DNA of 64,000 bases from Cupriavidus basilensis. GTDB lineage: Bacteria; Pseudomonadota; Gammaproteobacteria; Burkholderiales; Burkholderiaceae. Under the pieces are notes generated by a model. The model was not told the DNA's origin, ran no database searches, and saw only the letters and a list, made by a program, of their open reading frames with translations. The DNA lies in assembly GCF_000832305.1 (NCBI RefSeq), contig NZ_CP010537.1:3834768-3898767 (forward strand), read 5' to 3'. Below are positions 10,863-21,300 of the stretch, in pieces. A program made the translations under genes and the position numbers. Each line of letters starts with the position of its first letter. Positions within the stretch are counted from its first letter, which is position 1.

Positions 10863-12815
10863 ATGCCCCAAGTTTCGCTTTCCCTGAAGGCGCGTCTCGC
10901 GCTGATTACCACGGCGCTTGCCGCCGTGCTTGGTACCGGCATCGTGCTGGCATCGCTCTATTACGCCCACGACGACCTGCGCGCCGCGCTGCAAGACCAG
11001 CAGGATTCCATCGTCAAGCTCGCCTCGGACCAGCTCGACACCGCCATGGAAGACCGCGTCACCCTGCTGTCCCATGTGGCGCCGCAACTGGCCGGCGAGC
11101 TTTCCCGCCCGGGCGCCGAGCTGCGCCTGCTGCTGGAGCGGCGGATTCCCGTGCCAGGCGCCTTCAATGCGTTCATGCTGGCCGATGCCCAGGGCCGCGT
11201 GCTGGCCAGGGATGGCGTGCAGGTCAGCATCGCCGACCGCGACTACTTCCGCGAAGCCGCGCGCACCCTCGAGCCCGTGATCACCCCGCCTATCCGCGCC
11301 CGTATCAATGGCGCGACCGGCGTGCTGGTGGCGGTGCCCATTGTCTCGAAGCAAGGCGAATTCCTTGGCGTGCTGGGGGGCTGGCTCGACCTGTCGAGCG
11401 CCAACTTCCTGGTGGAGATCACCCACAACCGGCTCGGCACCACCGGCTTCTATTGCCTGGTATCGGGAGGTCGGATGCCGGTCTATGTGCGGCACCCCGA
11501 TCCGGCCAAGGCCACGCAGCCGGCCCGCGCGCTGGGAGACACCTGCGGCGTCGACGACCACAGTGGGCGTGTCGAGTTTCTCTCGCCCGCCAGGCCGCTG
11601 ATCTCGCGCTACCTGATGGAGAGCACCGGATGGGAACTGGTAGCGGTGCTGCCCGCGCAGGAGGCGTTCGCGCCGCTGCACGCCATGCAGGTGCGCTTTC
11701 TCGCGCTGGCGCTGCTGTCGCTGGCGGTGGTGGCCCTGCTGATCTGGCTGACGGTGCGGCATCTGCTGACGCCGCTCACGCGCCTGCACCAGGTGGTAAG
11801 CGACAGCGCGCGCGACCTCGCGGCCTACGAGAAACTGCCGGCGCAGCAGCGTGACGAGATCGGCGACCTGGCGCGCGCCTTCGGGCAGTTGATGCGTGAC
11901 GTGCGCGAACGGCGCGAGCAGCTCGACCTGAGCGAGCGCCAGTTGCGCGCGGTCACCGATACGCTGCCCGCGCTGCTGGCCTTTATCGGGCCCGACGAGC
12001 GCTATGTCTTCAATAATCTCGCCTACGAGCGGACTTTCGGCATTACGGTGCAGGCGCTGCGCGGCATGACCGTGCGCGAGGTGATCGGCGACACCCGCTA
12101 TGCCCGCGCCCGGCCGTTCCTGCAAAAAGCGCTGGCGGGCAGCGCGGTGACGTTCGAGACGGAAGAAAACGATCCGGATTACCGCTGCATGGAGACCAGC
12201 CTGCGCCCCGAATGGAGCGCGGATGGCAGCCATGTGGTGGGCGTGCATGTGCATGTGCAGGACGTGACCCAGCGCAAGCTGGAGACCCTGCGGCTTTCGC
12301 GCATCTCCCGGCTCGACCACCTGACCCAGTTGCTCAACCGCAACGCCTTCGAGGCGTTGCTGCAGGCCGCCATGGCGCGCAGCCGCGAAGACGGCCGGCT
12401 CATGGCGCTGCTCTACCTGGACATGGATCGCTTCAAGGCGGTCAACGACTTCCACGGCCACATCACCGGCGACCTGCTGCTGCAGGCCTTCGGGCGGCGC
12501 CTGCAGCGCTGCGTGCGCGAGCGCGACACGGTGGCCCGCCTGGGCGGCGACGAGTTCGCGGTAGTGCTGGAGGATATCGGCGGCGCGGCCAATGCACAGC
12601 GCATTGCGCAGGCCATCGTGCATTCGGTGAGCCGGCGCTTTTTTATCGACGGGGTGTTTGCCGATGTGGATGTGAGCATCGGTGTGGCGCTCTACAAGGG
12701 CGCGCCCATGCCGGACCAGGAGCTGATGCGCCAGGCCGATGCCCTGCTCTACCGCGCCAAGGCGGCAGGCCGGGGCCGCTTCGAGATGGGGCCGCCGGAA
12801 CTGCTGGACAGCTGA
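10863..12815 (+). CDS. Membrane Cache-HAMP-PAS diguanylate cyclase
   Basis: 650 residues from ATG 10863; an in-frame upstream Met at 10809 lies in sequence that does not look coding. The order is: membrane helix (about 8-30), extracytoplasmic double-Cache sensor (about 35-275), second helix (about 285-305), HAMP (about 300-360), PAS (about 365-490) and GGDEF (about 490-645). The active site GGDEF is intact and an inhibitory RERD site lies five residues before it, so it should make c-di-GMP under feedback control. No EAL domain follows. The 287-bp gap to the divergent GGDEF-EAL gene should hold both promoters. Confidence 0.92.
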   Translation: MPQVSLSLKARLALITTALAAVLGTGIVLASLYYAHDDLRAALQDQQDSIVKLASDQLDTAMEDRVTLLSHVAPQLAGELSRPGAELRLLLERRIPVPGAFNAFMLADAQGRVLARDGVQVSIADRDYFREAARTLEPVITPPIRARINGATGVLVAVPIVSKQGEFLGVLGGWLDLSSANFLVEITHNRLGTTGFYCLVSGGRMPVYVRHPDPAKATQPARALGDTCGVDDHSGRVEFLSPARPLISRYLMESTGWELVAVLPAQEAFAPLHAMQVRFLALALLSLAVVALLIWLTVRHLLTPLTRLHQVVSDSARDLAAYEKLPAQQRDEIGDLARAFGQLMRDVRERREQLDLSERQLRAVTDTLPALLAFIGPDERYVFNNLAYERTFGITVQALRGMTVREVIGDTRYARARPFLQKALAGSAVTFETEENDPDYRCMETSLRPEWSADGSHVVGVHVHVQDVTQRKLETLRLSRISRLDHLTQLLNRNAFEALLQAAMARSREDGRLMALLYLDMDRFKAVNDFHGHITGDLLLQAFGRRLQRCVRERDTVARLGGDEFAVVLEDIGGAANAQRIAQAIVHSVSRRFFIDGVFADVDVSIGVALYKGAPMPDQELMRQADALLYRAKAAGRGRFEMGPPELLDS

Positions 12816-12834
12816 CTTAGCTCGCCTGGCTGAC

Positions 12835-13167
12835 TTACTTGCCTTCTTCGAACGGCACGTGCTTGCCATCGCGCGACTGATAGCCGAGCTTGGTGTCCGC
12901 ACCCATCATCCGCTCCCATGCCACCATGGCATCGGCCACGGCCTGGGGCTCGCCCTTGAATACCAGCACATCGTTGCCGCAGCTCGGGCACTGCCCGCCA
13001 AACACGGCATCGATGCCGCGCAGGTTGGGGGCGTCGATGGCATCGAAGGTACTGAACGCCGTCTTGCACGCGCCGCACACCAGTTGCGCAGGCCGCATGC
13101 CTTCGAGCCGCGCGCGGGCCTGGTCGGCACGCTCGGCCTGGCTGCCCCGTTGTTTTGCTTCACCCAT
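12835..13167 (-). CDS. Small zinc-ribbon-like protein
   Basis: 110 residues, of no family I can name. Two CxxC pairs, CGAC near residue 31 and CPSC near residue 60, are spaced like a zinc ribbon. The N-terminus (MGEAKQRGSQAERADQARAR) is a charged helix, as in small SEC-C-like or ribbon proteins. AAGGAAG sits well before the ATG. It lies between the cyclase gene (convergent) and the end of bcsC on the same strand, 67 bp from it, so it may be transcribed by read-through from the cellulose operon. Confidence 0.65.
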   Translation of the reverse strand: MGEAKQRGSQAERADQARARLEGMRPAQLVCGACKTAFSTFDAIDAPNLRGIDAVFGGQCPSCGNDVLVFKGEPQAVADAMVAWERMMGADTKLGYQSRDGKHVPFEEGK

Positions 13168-13234
13168 GATGGACTTCCTTTGCGCAGCCGCCTGGCTGCG
13201 CTTGACTTGATTGATTCATCCGTTGCGCGCCCCC

Positions 13235-16200
13235 TCAGAACGGCGCGGGGCCCACAGCGGACTGCGGCGCCACCGGCGGGAACGCGATCTGCCCGGTCTG
13301 GCGTTGCAACGCATAACGCACATAAACGCCGGCATACCACTGGCGATAGTCGCGCGCGTTGTCGATGCCGAGCATGCCGCCGACAAACAGCTGCTGGGCC
13401 GCCTGGTACTCCATCGAGCCAACCAGATTGTAGGCCAGGCCGGTCTTGGACTGGCCGGGATAGACGTTATTGCCGGCCGCCGACTGGGCCGCTCGATCGG
13501 TCGGGAAATAGTCCGACGCATCCTCGCGGAACGCCTGCATGCCTAACGCGCCGCGCACATTGTAGGCCAGCCGGCCGCTGCGCCCTGCCAGCGAGAGCGG
13601 CACGGTCACGGCGAAGTAGGTCTGCGGGCTAAAGTAACCGCCCTGGCCGAAGGTGAAGTAGCGCAGGTTATCCGCGTACCCCATCGAGGTGAAGTTCACG
13701 CCGCTCATCAGGCGCTGCTCGGCGTTGTCGACCAGGCGCAGGTAGAACCCGCCACCGCCTTCCCAACGCGTGTTGCGCTTCACATCGTGCCCGGTCAGCA
13801 AGCCGTAGCCGCCGTAGCCGTAGATGCCGAAGAAGCCATCGTCCCAACCCAGGTCGACGCGCCCGCTGCTGTTCATCACGCCCCCCCACTGCAGGCCGGC
13901 ACGGTCATCGCGCGCGCCTGCGTACGACAGCAAGCTGTCGGTGACGGGGCGGCGCGATGCGCCGAGCGACAGCGTGGTGCGTTGTGTCAGCGGCAGGTTC
14001 AAGCGCACACCGGTATTGACGTCGGTGTAGCGAAAGCCCAGCGGCGTGCTGCCAATGTCAGCCTTGATGCGATCCGATTCATAGGCCACGCCCAGCGCCA
14101 CACCAAAGGCATTCTGCTGGCCGGCGGACGCGGACTGTAGCCGCGTGCCGGCCGAGTTGACGAGCGCGCCGCCCACCGGGACCGCCAGCGGGCCGCCGCC
14201 AAAGCGCGAGGCGCTGTTGAAGTCGCTGCCGACCGAGCCCGCGTCCAGCGCAACCGGTGTCACGCGCGCCACCAGCTTGCCGTTGCCGACGGCCATCTTG
14301 GCTTCAGCCGCCACCTGCATCTCGGTGAGCTGGCTCATGCCGGAGTCGCCATTGCGCCCGCGTAGCACGGGGCCACCGGCGAGCGTGCTGGTGCGCTGCG
14401 ATTCGATCTCGTTGAGTTCCTGCTGCGCGGTCTTGGGCCCGGTCGGGTTGGCCTGAGAATCGGCTTCGGCCAACCAAGGCGCGCGCGACTGCGCGCCAAT
14501 CGGCTGGCGCGCGGTCGCGCCCGGCGCGGGCGCCGCCGCGTAGCCGCCGGCGGCTGGCGCAGCGTACTGCGCAGCGGGATACTGGGGTGCCACGGCCTGC
14601 TGCGGCACGGGATATGGCACGCCCGGTTGCTGGGCCGCCTGCGCGTTGGCTGGATAGGCGGGGTAAGCCTGACTGGCTGGATAAGCCTGCGCAGGCGCCT
14701 TGGCCGCGCGTGTGTTCTTGCCGCGCGTGCTGGCGGGCGCCTGCATCGGCATGGGCGCTTGCACCGGCTGCGCATAGTAGGCCTGCGGCTGCTGGATCTC
14801 CGCTGCCATGCCCTGCCCGGCAGCGGACACCGGCGCCGGGATGTAGGGTTGCGAGGCCTGTGCGCCGGCGGTCATCATCACCGGCGCGGGCGCCATTGCC
14901 GGCTGGGGCGCTGCCGCGGCGCGCGTGGGACCGGGCACGATCAGGTACGGCGCCTGCGACCCGGGCGGCGGCAACTGCGAGCTGCCGCGCTGGCCGGGCA
15001 GGCCGACAAACGGGTTGGACGGTACGCGGTCGAAGCCCGCGCCATCCGGGCGCGCGCCGGCCGAGGATATGCCCGCGGCGTTCTCTGCCGCCACCGCTGC
15101 GCGGAAGTACTCGGCGGCGCGCGAGGTCTTGCCTTGGGCGCGGTAGAGCCGCCCGGCGGCGGTCAGCACCTTGGGCGATCCGGGCGCCTGCGCCAGCGCC
15201 ATCTGCAGCGTGCCTTCGGCCCAGCTGTATTCCTTGGCGGCGGTGGCGGTGCCAATCGCCGCCAGCATCAGGTCGAGGTTGCGCGGGTCCTTCTCCAGCA
15301 CGCTCTCGTACAGCGTCAGGGCCTTCTTGTTCTCGCCCGCCTGCGCGTACATGCGCGCCAGGCTGGCGCGCACGGCACTGTTGCCGGGGCGCTCGGAGAG
15401 CGCCGGCGCCAGCATGTCGTAGGCAGCCACGAGGTCGCCGCTCTCGGTCAGCGCATCGGCCTGGCGCACGATGTAGGCGACCCGCAGGTCGTCATAGTCG
15501 CGGCGCTGCGAAGTACTCAGGTTGGCATTGGCAAGCTGGCGCAGCACACCGGCCAGTTCCACGTCCTGCTTGGTCTTGAGCAGAATGGCGGCGTACTGCA
15601 GTTGCATGCCGATGTCAGGGCGCACCGTGCGGCCCATGACGTTGCGCATCAGCGAGAGCGCACGCGCCTCGTCGCCCGCATCGGCGTAAGCCAGCGCCAG
15701 CGCGCCGAGCTGGTCGGGGTCCTGCTGGGCGTAGCGTTCGGCTTGCTGCAGTACGCCCAGCGCCGCGGCCTGCTGGCCGGCGGCGGCGAGCCCGCTGGCT
15801 CGCTCGGCTTCGGCGTGCACCCACAGGCGGCGTTGCAGGGTGCCCATGTCGCGGGTGCGGTTTTGCGGGGGAATGCGCTCCAGCGCTTCAAGCCCGCTTT
15901 GCCAGTCGCCGGTTTCGGCGGACAGCAGCGCGCTGGCATACAGCGCGTCCGGCATATTGGGGTTGGACAGCAGCAGGCCGTCCATGACGCTGCGCGCCTG
16001 CTCCTTCAAGCCCATCGACGCATAGGCGCGCGCCACATCCAGGCGCACCCACGGGTTGGTCGGGTCGGCCGCCATCGCGTCTTCCAGCGCGCGGCGCGCG
16101 CCGGCGGTATCGCCGCGCTGCAAGGCGGCGCGGGCCTGGCCACGGGCTTCCTCGGCGCGCAGCTTGCCCAGCGAGCCCACCTTGTCCTGCTGGGCGGGCG

Positions 16201-17638
16201 TCAGGTTCTGCACGATGGCGAGCGCCTCCGCGCTCTTGTTCTGCGCCGCCAGCACGCCTACCAGCCCGCGCGTGGCGTCGGGGTTGTCGGGCTGCTGCTT
16301 GAGCACGCGGCGATACGCGGCTTCGGCCGGGGCGTACTGGCCTTCCTCGGCCATCACGTCGGCCAGCGCCACCTGGGCGGAAGGCTCGCGCGGGTCGAGC
16401 TTGACCGCCCGCTCCAGCAGGCTGCGCGCCTCGGCCCGGTTGCCGGCGCCGCGCGCGGCGCTGGCCTGCTCGGACAGCAGCCAGTATGTGGCGCTGTTCT
16501 GCGCGCTGCGATAGCGGCCGCCGGCCCCACGCTTGGCAGCCTGGTCGAGGAAATCCAGGGCCTCGGCAAACTTCTCCTGCTTGAGGCGCAGCACACCCAT
16601 GCCGCCGAGCGCGTCGGCGTCGCCGGGGCGCTCCTGCAGCGCGGTCTGGAACCGGTCGCCGGCGCGTTCGAGGTCGCCGGCATCCATGGCATCGAAGCCT
16701 TGCTGCACGATCTGGCGCACGGGGTTGCCGGCAGCGCCTGCCGCTTGCGTGGCTTGCTGCTGTTGCTGCTGGGCCTTGACCCCATCGAGCTTGGCGCGGA
16801 TGGTGGCGTCGTCGGGATGGCTTGCCAGCCAGGCCTGGTACAGCGGCGCGTCCGCCGGGCGGCCGCCCAGCCAGGTCAGCGCCCGCCGCCAGCTCTCGCT
16901 GGCCTTGCCAGCTACGTCACTGCTTTTAGACAGCGCCTCCAGCTGGCGAATGCCGTCGCGGCGGGTGGACTCGCGATAGGTCAGGTGCTGCGCCAGCGCG
17001 AGCTGCGCGCGGTTGTCCGACGGATTGGCGCGGGCCAGTTGCTCCAGGCCCTTGCGGGCTTCATCCCAGCCCTGCGCCGTGCCGCCCAGCGTCTGGTAGT
17101 ACTCCAGCGCCAGGTTGCCTTGCGGCACCGCGCCGCCCGCGGCTTGCTGATAGCGCTTGACCGCTTCCTCGCTCTGGCCGCTGCGCGCCAGCTGGCGCGC
17201 CTGTTCGACCTGCTGGGTCGCGCCGCCGCTGCTGATCACCTGCGTGAGGCGCGCCACCAGCGGGGAGTTGGGCTGGGCCTTCTTCAGGCGCTCCAGGTAG
17301 GTGCGCGCGCCATCGGGGCGGCCCGCCTCGGCTTCGGCCACGCCCATGCCATACAGGGCTTCCGGCTGGGCCGGATTCAGGCGCAGGATCTTCTGCCACG
17401 CTTCGGCAGCGCGGTCGCTGCGGCCGCGTTCCTGCCAGTACTTGCCCTGGTCCACCAACAGCTTGACCGGGTCTTCCTGCGCCGTGGCGGCCGCGGCGAA
17501 CGCCGTCAGCAGGCTCAGCACCAGCGTCTTGGCACGCAGGCCCTTGCCGCGCGCGGTGTCCGCGGCTATATGCTTCCCGCTCGCCGAGCGGGGGGTGTTC
17601 GCGCGTCCGTTCATGGCCGGGCGCTTGCGGTTCGACAT
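13235..17638 (-). CDS. bcsC: Cellulose synthase outer-membrane subunit BcsC
   Basis: 1467 residues. ATG 17638 is preceded by GGGAG; a GTG four codons upstream is less well placed. After a signal-like segment come many TPR repeats (about 60-850), a Pro/Gln/Ala/Tyr-rich linker (about 900-1090) and the C-terminal porin domain (about 1130-1467) ending in Phe, as expected for a barrel. BcsC forms the channel that lets cellulose cross the outer membrane. The start overlaps the end of bcsZ by 28 bp. It is longer than the E. coli protein (about 1150) because of extra TPRs and the linker. Last gene of the operon. Confidence 0.95.
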   Translation of the reverse strand: MSNRKRPAMNGRANTPRSASGKHIAADTARGKGLRAKTLVLSLLTAFAAAATAQEDPVKLLVDQGKYWQERGRSDRAAEAWQKILRLNPAQPEALYGMGVAEAEAGRPDGARTYLERLKKAQPNSPLVARLTQVISSGGATQQVEQARQLARSGQSEEAVKRYQQAAGGAVPQGNLALEYYQTLGGTAQGWDEARKGLEQLARANPSDNRAQLALAQHLTYRESTRRDGIRQLEALSKSSDVAGKASESWRRALTWLGGRPADAPLYQAWLASHPDDATIRAKLDGVKAQQQQQQATQAAGAAGNPVRQIVQQGFDAMDAGDLERAGDRFQTALQERPGDADALGGMGVLRLKQEKFAEALDFLDQAAKRGAGGRYRSAQNSATYWLLSEQASAARGAGNRAEARSLLERAVKLDPREPSAQVALADVMAEEGQYAPAEAAYRRVLKQQPDNPDATRGLVGVLAAQNKSAEALAIVQNLTPAQQDKVGSLGKLRAEEARGQARAALQRGDTAGARRALEDAMAADPTNPWVRLDVARAYASMGLKEQARSVMDGLLLSNPNMPDALYASALLSAETGDWQSGLEALERIPPQNRTRDMGTLQRRLWVHAEAERASGLAAAGQQAAALGVLQQAERYAQQDPDQLGALALAYADAGDEARALSLMRNVMGRTVRPDIGMQLQYAAILLKTKQDVELAGVLRQLANANLSTSQRRDYDDLRVAYIVRQADALTESGDLVAAYDMLAPALSERPGNSAVRASLARMYAQAGENKKALTLYESVLEKDPRNLDLMLAAIGTATAAKEYSWAEGTLQMALAQAPGSPKVLTAAGRLYRAQGKTSRAAEYFRAAVAAENAAGISSAGARPDGAGFDRVPSNPFVGLPGQRGSSQLPPPGSQAPYLIVPGPTRAAAAPQPAMAPAPVMMTAGAQASQPYIPAPVSAAGQGMAAEIQQPQAYYAQPVQAPMPMQAPASTRGKNTRAAKAPAQAYPASQAYPAYPANAQAAQQPGVPYPVPQQAVAPQYPAAQYAAPAAGGYAAAPAPGATARQPIGAQSRAPWLAEADSQANPTGPKTAQQELNEIESQRTSTLAGGPVLRGRNGDSGMSQLTEMQVAAEAKMAVGNGKLVARVTPVALDAGSVGSDFNSASRFGGGPLAVPVGGALVNSAGTRLQSASAGQQNAFGVALGVAYESDRIKADIGSTPLGFRYTDVNTGVRLNLPLTQRTTLSLGASRRPVTDSLLSYAGARDDRAGLQWGGVMNSSGRVDLGWDDGFFGIYGYGGYGLLTGHDVKRNTRWEGGGGFYLRLVDNAEQRLMSGVNFTSMGYADNLRYFTFGQGGYFSPQTYFAVTVPLSLAGRSGRLAYNVRGALGMQAFREDASDYFPTDRAAQSAAGNNVYPGQSKTGLAYNLVGSMEYQAAQQLFVGGMLGIDNARDYRQWYAGVYVRYALQRQTGQIAFPPVAPQSAVGPAPF

Positions 17639-18837
17639 GTCTTCTCCCACTCCAGCTCCAGTTGCCCCGAAGGCGCGAACCGGTAGCGGCCTTCGGCAAA
17701 GCCGAGGCCGAATAATCCCAATACGGTGTCGTAGTACGTGGCGGCGGATTTGCCCGTGGCCGAGTCAATCATCGTCTGCGCCCGGGTGCGCTGCACCGCG
17801 GCTGCCGGCGATCCGGCCGCCTGCAGGAACGGCACCAGTGCGGCGGAAAAGCCCGTCGGGCCGTCGCCGTCCACCGCGCCGCTGTCGGCGTGCATGCGCT
17901 CAGGCGGCGCGGCGCGTCCCACCATGCGCTGCGCCTGCGGCGCCAGGGCCTTCATCAGCATGCGGCCAGCGGCGTCACCGCTTGGCGTCACGCCGGCCCA
18001 CAGGTAGACGCGGATAGCGTCGTAGCTGCTGACATCGCCCTTGTCCGGGTCGGTGAGAAAACCGGTGCCGGCCGCGTCGCTGCGGTAGGCCGACCAGTCG
18101 GGCACGATGCCCTGCCTGGCCACCGCGTCGACCAGTTTTGCGGCCTGCGTGGCGAGCGTGCCCCACGGGCCGGACGACTCGGCCGCAGCCAGGCGGCGCA
18201 GCACCGGCACCGGCAGGTAGCTGGCATTGAGGCGCCACTGGCGCGGGCCATCGGCATTGCCTTGGACAAAGCCCTGCGGGCCCGGCAGCAGCATGGTGCC
18301 AAAGCCGGGCAGCGACACCACCTCTTGCTTGGCGACCAGCTTGAGCAGCGCGCGCGCCTGCTCGCCATAACGCGGCTGCTTCCACAACCGCGCGGCTTCG
18401 AGCAGCGCGAAGGCGAACCACAGGTCGGCATCCGATGCGGGGTTCGCATCGATCACGCCCCACGAGCCGTCGGCCCGGTGGCCCCACTGCCAGGCGGGCA
18501 GCTTGTCCTGCAGGTTGCCCGCGCCGAGGTTGGCAAAGCTCCATTGCCACAGCCGCTCGAAGGTAGCGCGGTCGTTGGCCATCAGGGCAAACACCATGCC
18601 GTAGGACTGGCCCTCGGAGGTGCTTTGCTGCTCCTTGGTGGACGGGTCGAGCACGCGGCCGTCGGCCTGCACGAAGCGGGACAGGAACTGCTGGTACAGC
18701 GGCCACGCACAGGCCGCCGGCGGCGATGCCTTCGGCACGGCGGCATGCGCCAGTGCGGGCCAGCCACCCAGCGCCCCGAGCGCGGCCAGCCCCGGCAAGC
18801 CCGCAAGCCATACGCGGCGTGTGCGGTTCACGCTCAC
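17611..18837 (-). CDS. bcsZ: Periplasmic endo-1,4-beta-glucanase BcsZ (GH8)
   Basis: 408 residues starting with GTG, which overlaps the bcsB stop (GTGA). The signal peptide ends near LAHAAVPKA. GH8 catalytic elements are visible: the acid Glu in STSEGQSYGM and the Asp region VIDANPASDADLWFAFALL. BcsZ trims cellulose in the periplasm and is needed for normal export. Its place between bcsB and bcsC is common in proteobacterial operons. The open frame continues upstream through bcsB without good coding character, so the GTG is the natural start. Confidence 0.93.
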   Translation of the reverse strand: MSVNRTRRVWLAGLPGLAALGALGGWPALAHAAVPKASPPAACAWPLYQQFLSRFVQADGRVLDPSTKEQQSTSEGQSYGMVFALMANDRATFERLWQWSFANLGAGNLQDKLPAWQWGHRADGSWGVIDANPASDADLWFAFALLEAARLWKQPRYGEQARALLKLVAKQEVVSLPGFGTMLLPGPQGFVQGNADGPRQWRLNASYLPVPVLRRLAAAESSGPWGTLATQAAKLVDAVARQGIVPDWSAYRSDAAGTGFLTDPDKGDVSSYDAIRVYLWAGVTPSGDAAGRMLMKALAPQAQRMVGRAAPPERMHADSGAVDGDGPTGFSAALVPFLQAAGSPAAAVQRTRAQTMIDSATGKSAATYYDTVLGLFGLGFAEGRYRFAPSGQLELEWEKTCRTASARP

Positions 18838-21215
18838 TTGTGTTCCCCCAGCTTGCGGCGCGTGGCGCGCGCCCGCAGCGACAGATACATCAACACCGCC
18901 AGCAGCAGCGCAGCGCCGCCGATCATCAGCACCATGGCAAGCGGCCGCTGCGATAGCCACCACTGCACATAGGTCCAGGGCGGCAGCTTGCCCACGTGGT
19001 AGTTCTGCTGTGCCGCCAGGCTGTCGATCTCCTTGCCGCGCACCAGCGCCAGGCTGCCTTGCACCTTCGTGACCCGGTCGGGATCGAGCAGCACCTCGGT
19101 CACGGTCTGCAGGCCTTGCGGCGCGTTGCTGGTGACGGCCACCACACTGCGCCCTGACGCCAGTGGCGACTCGAAGGCGCTTAGCGCGGCATCGGTGCTG
19201 GCGCTGCTGACCGACATGCGCGTCTCGACCGGGCGGTTGCGCGTGCCATCCGCGCCGTTCCACCAGCCCGTCACGGCGGACACCAGATCGGTCAGCGCAA
19301 AGCGCTTTTCATTGCCGGCCAGCATGACCGGCATGCGCTCGGCCCATTGCGTGAAGAGCGGCTGGCTCTGCGTGGTGCCGATCACCAGCAGGTCGCGCGC
19401 GGCCTGCTTGTCGACCTGCGCGGCGCCGCTCACGGCCACGCCGGTGGCGGGATAGCCGGTGGATTCGCCCATGCGCCCCATCAGCGTGAGGTAGGTCGAG
19501 TAGTCCTCGGCAGCGGGCTTGTCCGGCAGGATGACCGCGGTCTCGGAGAGGTCGGCCATGCGCGTGAACGGGAAGCCGCTGTTGCCGAACACCGCCAGGT
19601 CAGGCAGCGCGATAAAGTGCGGCAGGCCGGTGATGTTGATGGTCGAGTCCGGGTCGATCGCGCCCTTGACGTTGTCCAGCATCACGTCCTTGCACGCGCC
19701 CTGCTTGAGGTAGTCGTAGTAGAAATGGAACTGCAGCTGCGACTGCGCGGGCAGCATGAACAGCGGCAGCTCGATGCGCTCGTCGACCGGCACCGAGCCA
19801 TCCGGCAGCACTTTGGCCAGCAACTGGCTGGCACGGCCATCCTGGTTCTTGACCGAGCGCAGCGCGTAGGCGCGCAGGAACTGGCTGCTCACGCTGATGT
19901 TGAGGGTGGACTTGTCCACCACCGGGCGCGGCGTATAGCGGTACTTCAGGTCGATCGGGATGCCCTTGCTGCGCCAGCCGAACAGGTCGGGCGGCAACCG
20001 GAAATTCACCCGCACCAGGTCCGGGTTGTAGCCCGAGACGTTGAGGTCGCGCACCTCGGCTAGCTCGCCGAAGCGCACCGGGCGGTCGCTGCGGATCCAG
20101 TTGGGCGCGTCGTAGGGCACGCGCGGTGCCACGTCGTCGAGCTTGTTGATGGTGGCGCTCTGCCCGGACAGCGCGCGCGCACCAAGCGTGAGCGCTTGCG
20201 CCGCGGTCTTGAGCTCGGCGCTGTCGCGGCCCATCACCAGCAGCAGCTTGCCGTTCGCATCGCCCGGATTCGGCACCACCGCGATCGACGGCCCGCCGAT
20301 GGCGGGCACCTGCACGCCGGCGGGCTTTTCCTCGTTGGTGACGAACACCACCGCATTGCCGGTGGCCGGTACCTGGTTGAGCGTGGCGGCAAACGACGCG
20401 CCGCGATAGCCGGCCAGCGCGCCGAACCACGACGAGACCGTGCCGGCGGCTTCCAGCGTGGCCGTCGACGGTGCGCCGGCGAACACGAAGGGCAGCCTGA
20501 GGCGGCTAACGTCGCGGCGATCGAAGAACGGCAGCGGCAGCAGCGCCAGGTCATTGGCCAGCGCCACCGGCGTGAGCGTGAGCTCCAGCACGCTGCTGTT
20601 GCCAACGGTAGCCCACAGGCTGGAGTGGAAAGGATCTTCGCAATCGGTGGTGTAGTGGCCGATCAACTGCAGGTTAAGGCGGTTGAACTCGGTGATCAGC
20701 CGCGGCTCGATCGGCACATCGCGCTCCAGGCTGTTGCCCGCGGTGTCCTTGGGCACCGGCACGGTGCCGGCAACCTCGCCGTTGACCATCACATTGATAT
20801 GCGACAACGCCGGTATCAGCGCGGGCGAATACGTGTAACGCAATTTCAGGCGCGCGCCGGTCACGACCTCGTCGGCGCGGATCGAGAACGGCACGCCGTT
20901 GATGGCGTCCACGCCGCGCAACTGGAACGGTGCGATGGCGCCCAGCTGCTTGAGCGTGAGCTGCACGGTGCGCGCGCCGCTGCGGGGTGCCGCTGCGGCG
21001 GCCTGCGCCGCCACCCCGGCGGGCGACTGCGCGGCGACCGCGTCGCGCGTGGTGTCGGGCATGCCGGCGCGCTGGGCGCCGGCCGGGGTCACCGTCAGCA
21101 AAGCGAGCGCGAGCAATGCGCTAAGGCGGGTCGCGGCGGGCAGGCCCGAGGTGCGGCGCGCGGTTGAGCGCGCAGGCGAGCGGTCGGTCAGGCGTGGTGT
21201 CTTGGTCAAACGCAT
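18834..21215 (-). CDS. bcsB: Cellulose synthase periplasmic subunit BcsB
   Basis: 793 residues. An N-terminal signal segment (about 25-48) precedes two pairs of carbohydrate-binding and flavodoxin-like domains. Recognisable stretches are TTDCEDPFHSSLWATVG and FHFYYDYLKQGACKD. A single C-terminal membrane helix (about 755-778) anchors it next to BcsA. BcsB guides the growing glucan through the periplasm and is required for BcsA activity. It is separated from bcsA by 85 bp and overlaps bcsZ by four bases. Confidence 0.95.
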   Translation of the reverse strand: MRLTKTPRLTDRSPARSTARRTSGLPAATRLSALLALALLTVTPAGAQRAGMPDTTRDAVAAQSPAGVAAQAAAAAPRSGARTVQLTLKQLGAIAPFQLRGVDAINGVPFSIRADEVVTGARLKLRYTYSPALIPALSHINVMVNGEVAGTVPVPKDTAGNSLERDVPIEPRLITEFNRLNLQLIGHYTTDCEDPFHSSLWATVGNSSVLELTLTPVALANDLALLPLPFFDRRDVSRLRLPFVFAGAPSTATLEAAGTVSSWFGALAGYRGASFAATLNQVPATGNAVVFVTNEEKPAGVQVPAIGGPSIAVVPNPGDANGKLLLVMGRDSAELKTAAQALTLGARALSGQSATINKLDDVAPRVPYDAPNWIRSDRPVRFGELAEVRDLNVSGYNPDLVRVNFRLPPDLFGWRSKGIPIDLKYRYTPRPVVDKSTLNISVSSQFLRAYALRSVKNQDGRASQLLAKVLPDGSVPVDERIELPLFMLPAQSQLQFHFYYDYLKQGACKDVMLDNVKGAIDPDSTINITGLPHFIALPDLAVFGNSGFPFTRMADLSETAVILPDKPAAEDYSTYLTLMGRMGESTGYPATGVAVSGAAQVDKQAARDLLVIGTTQSQPLFTQWAERMPVMLAGNEKRFALTDLVSAVTGWWNGADGTRNRPVETRMSVSSASTDAALSAFESPLASGRSVVAVTSNAPQGLQTVTEVLLDPDRVTKVQGSLALVRGKEIDSLAAQQNYHVGKLPPWTYVQWWLSQRPLAMVLMIGGAALLLAVLMYLSLRARATRRKLGEHK

Positions 21216-21300
21216 TCTCTATTTTTTGCCAGTGGTCCGGTGCGTGTTCAAGCCGCGGCCCGAACCGTTCCGGGACGCGGCGCTGGGCCGACGAGGCCGA

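Noticed and set aside
14627..17686. 1019-codon open frame antisense to bcsC (and similar long frames at 4360-6279, 10572-12902, 20899-23577)
   Set aside because: They mirror real genes, have Arg/His/Gln-rich low-complexity translations without domains, and result from high GC at third positions.
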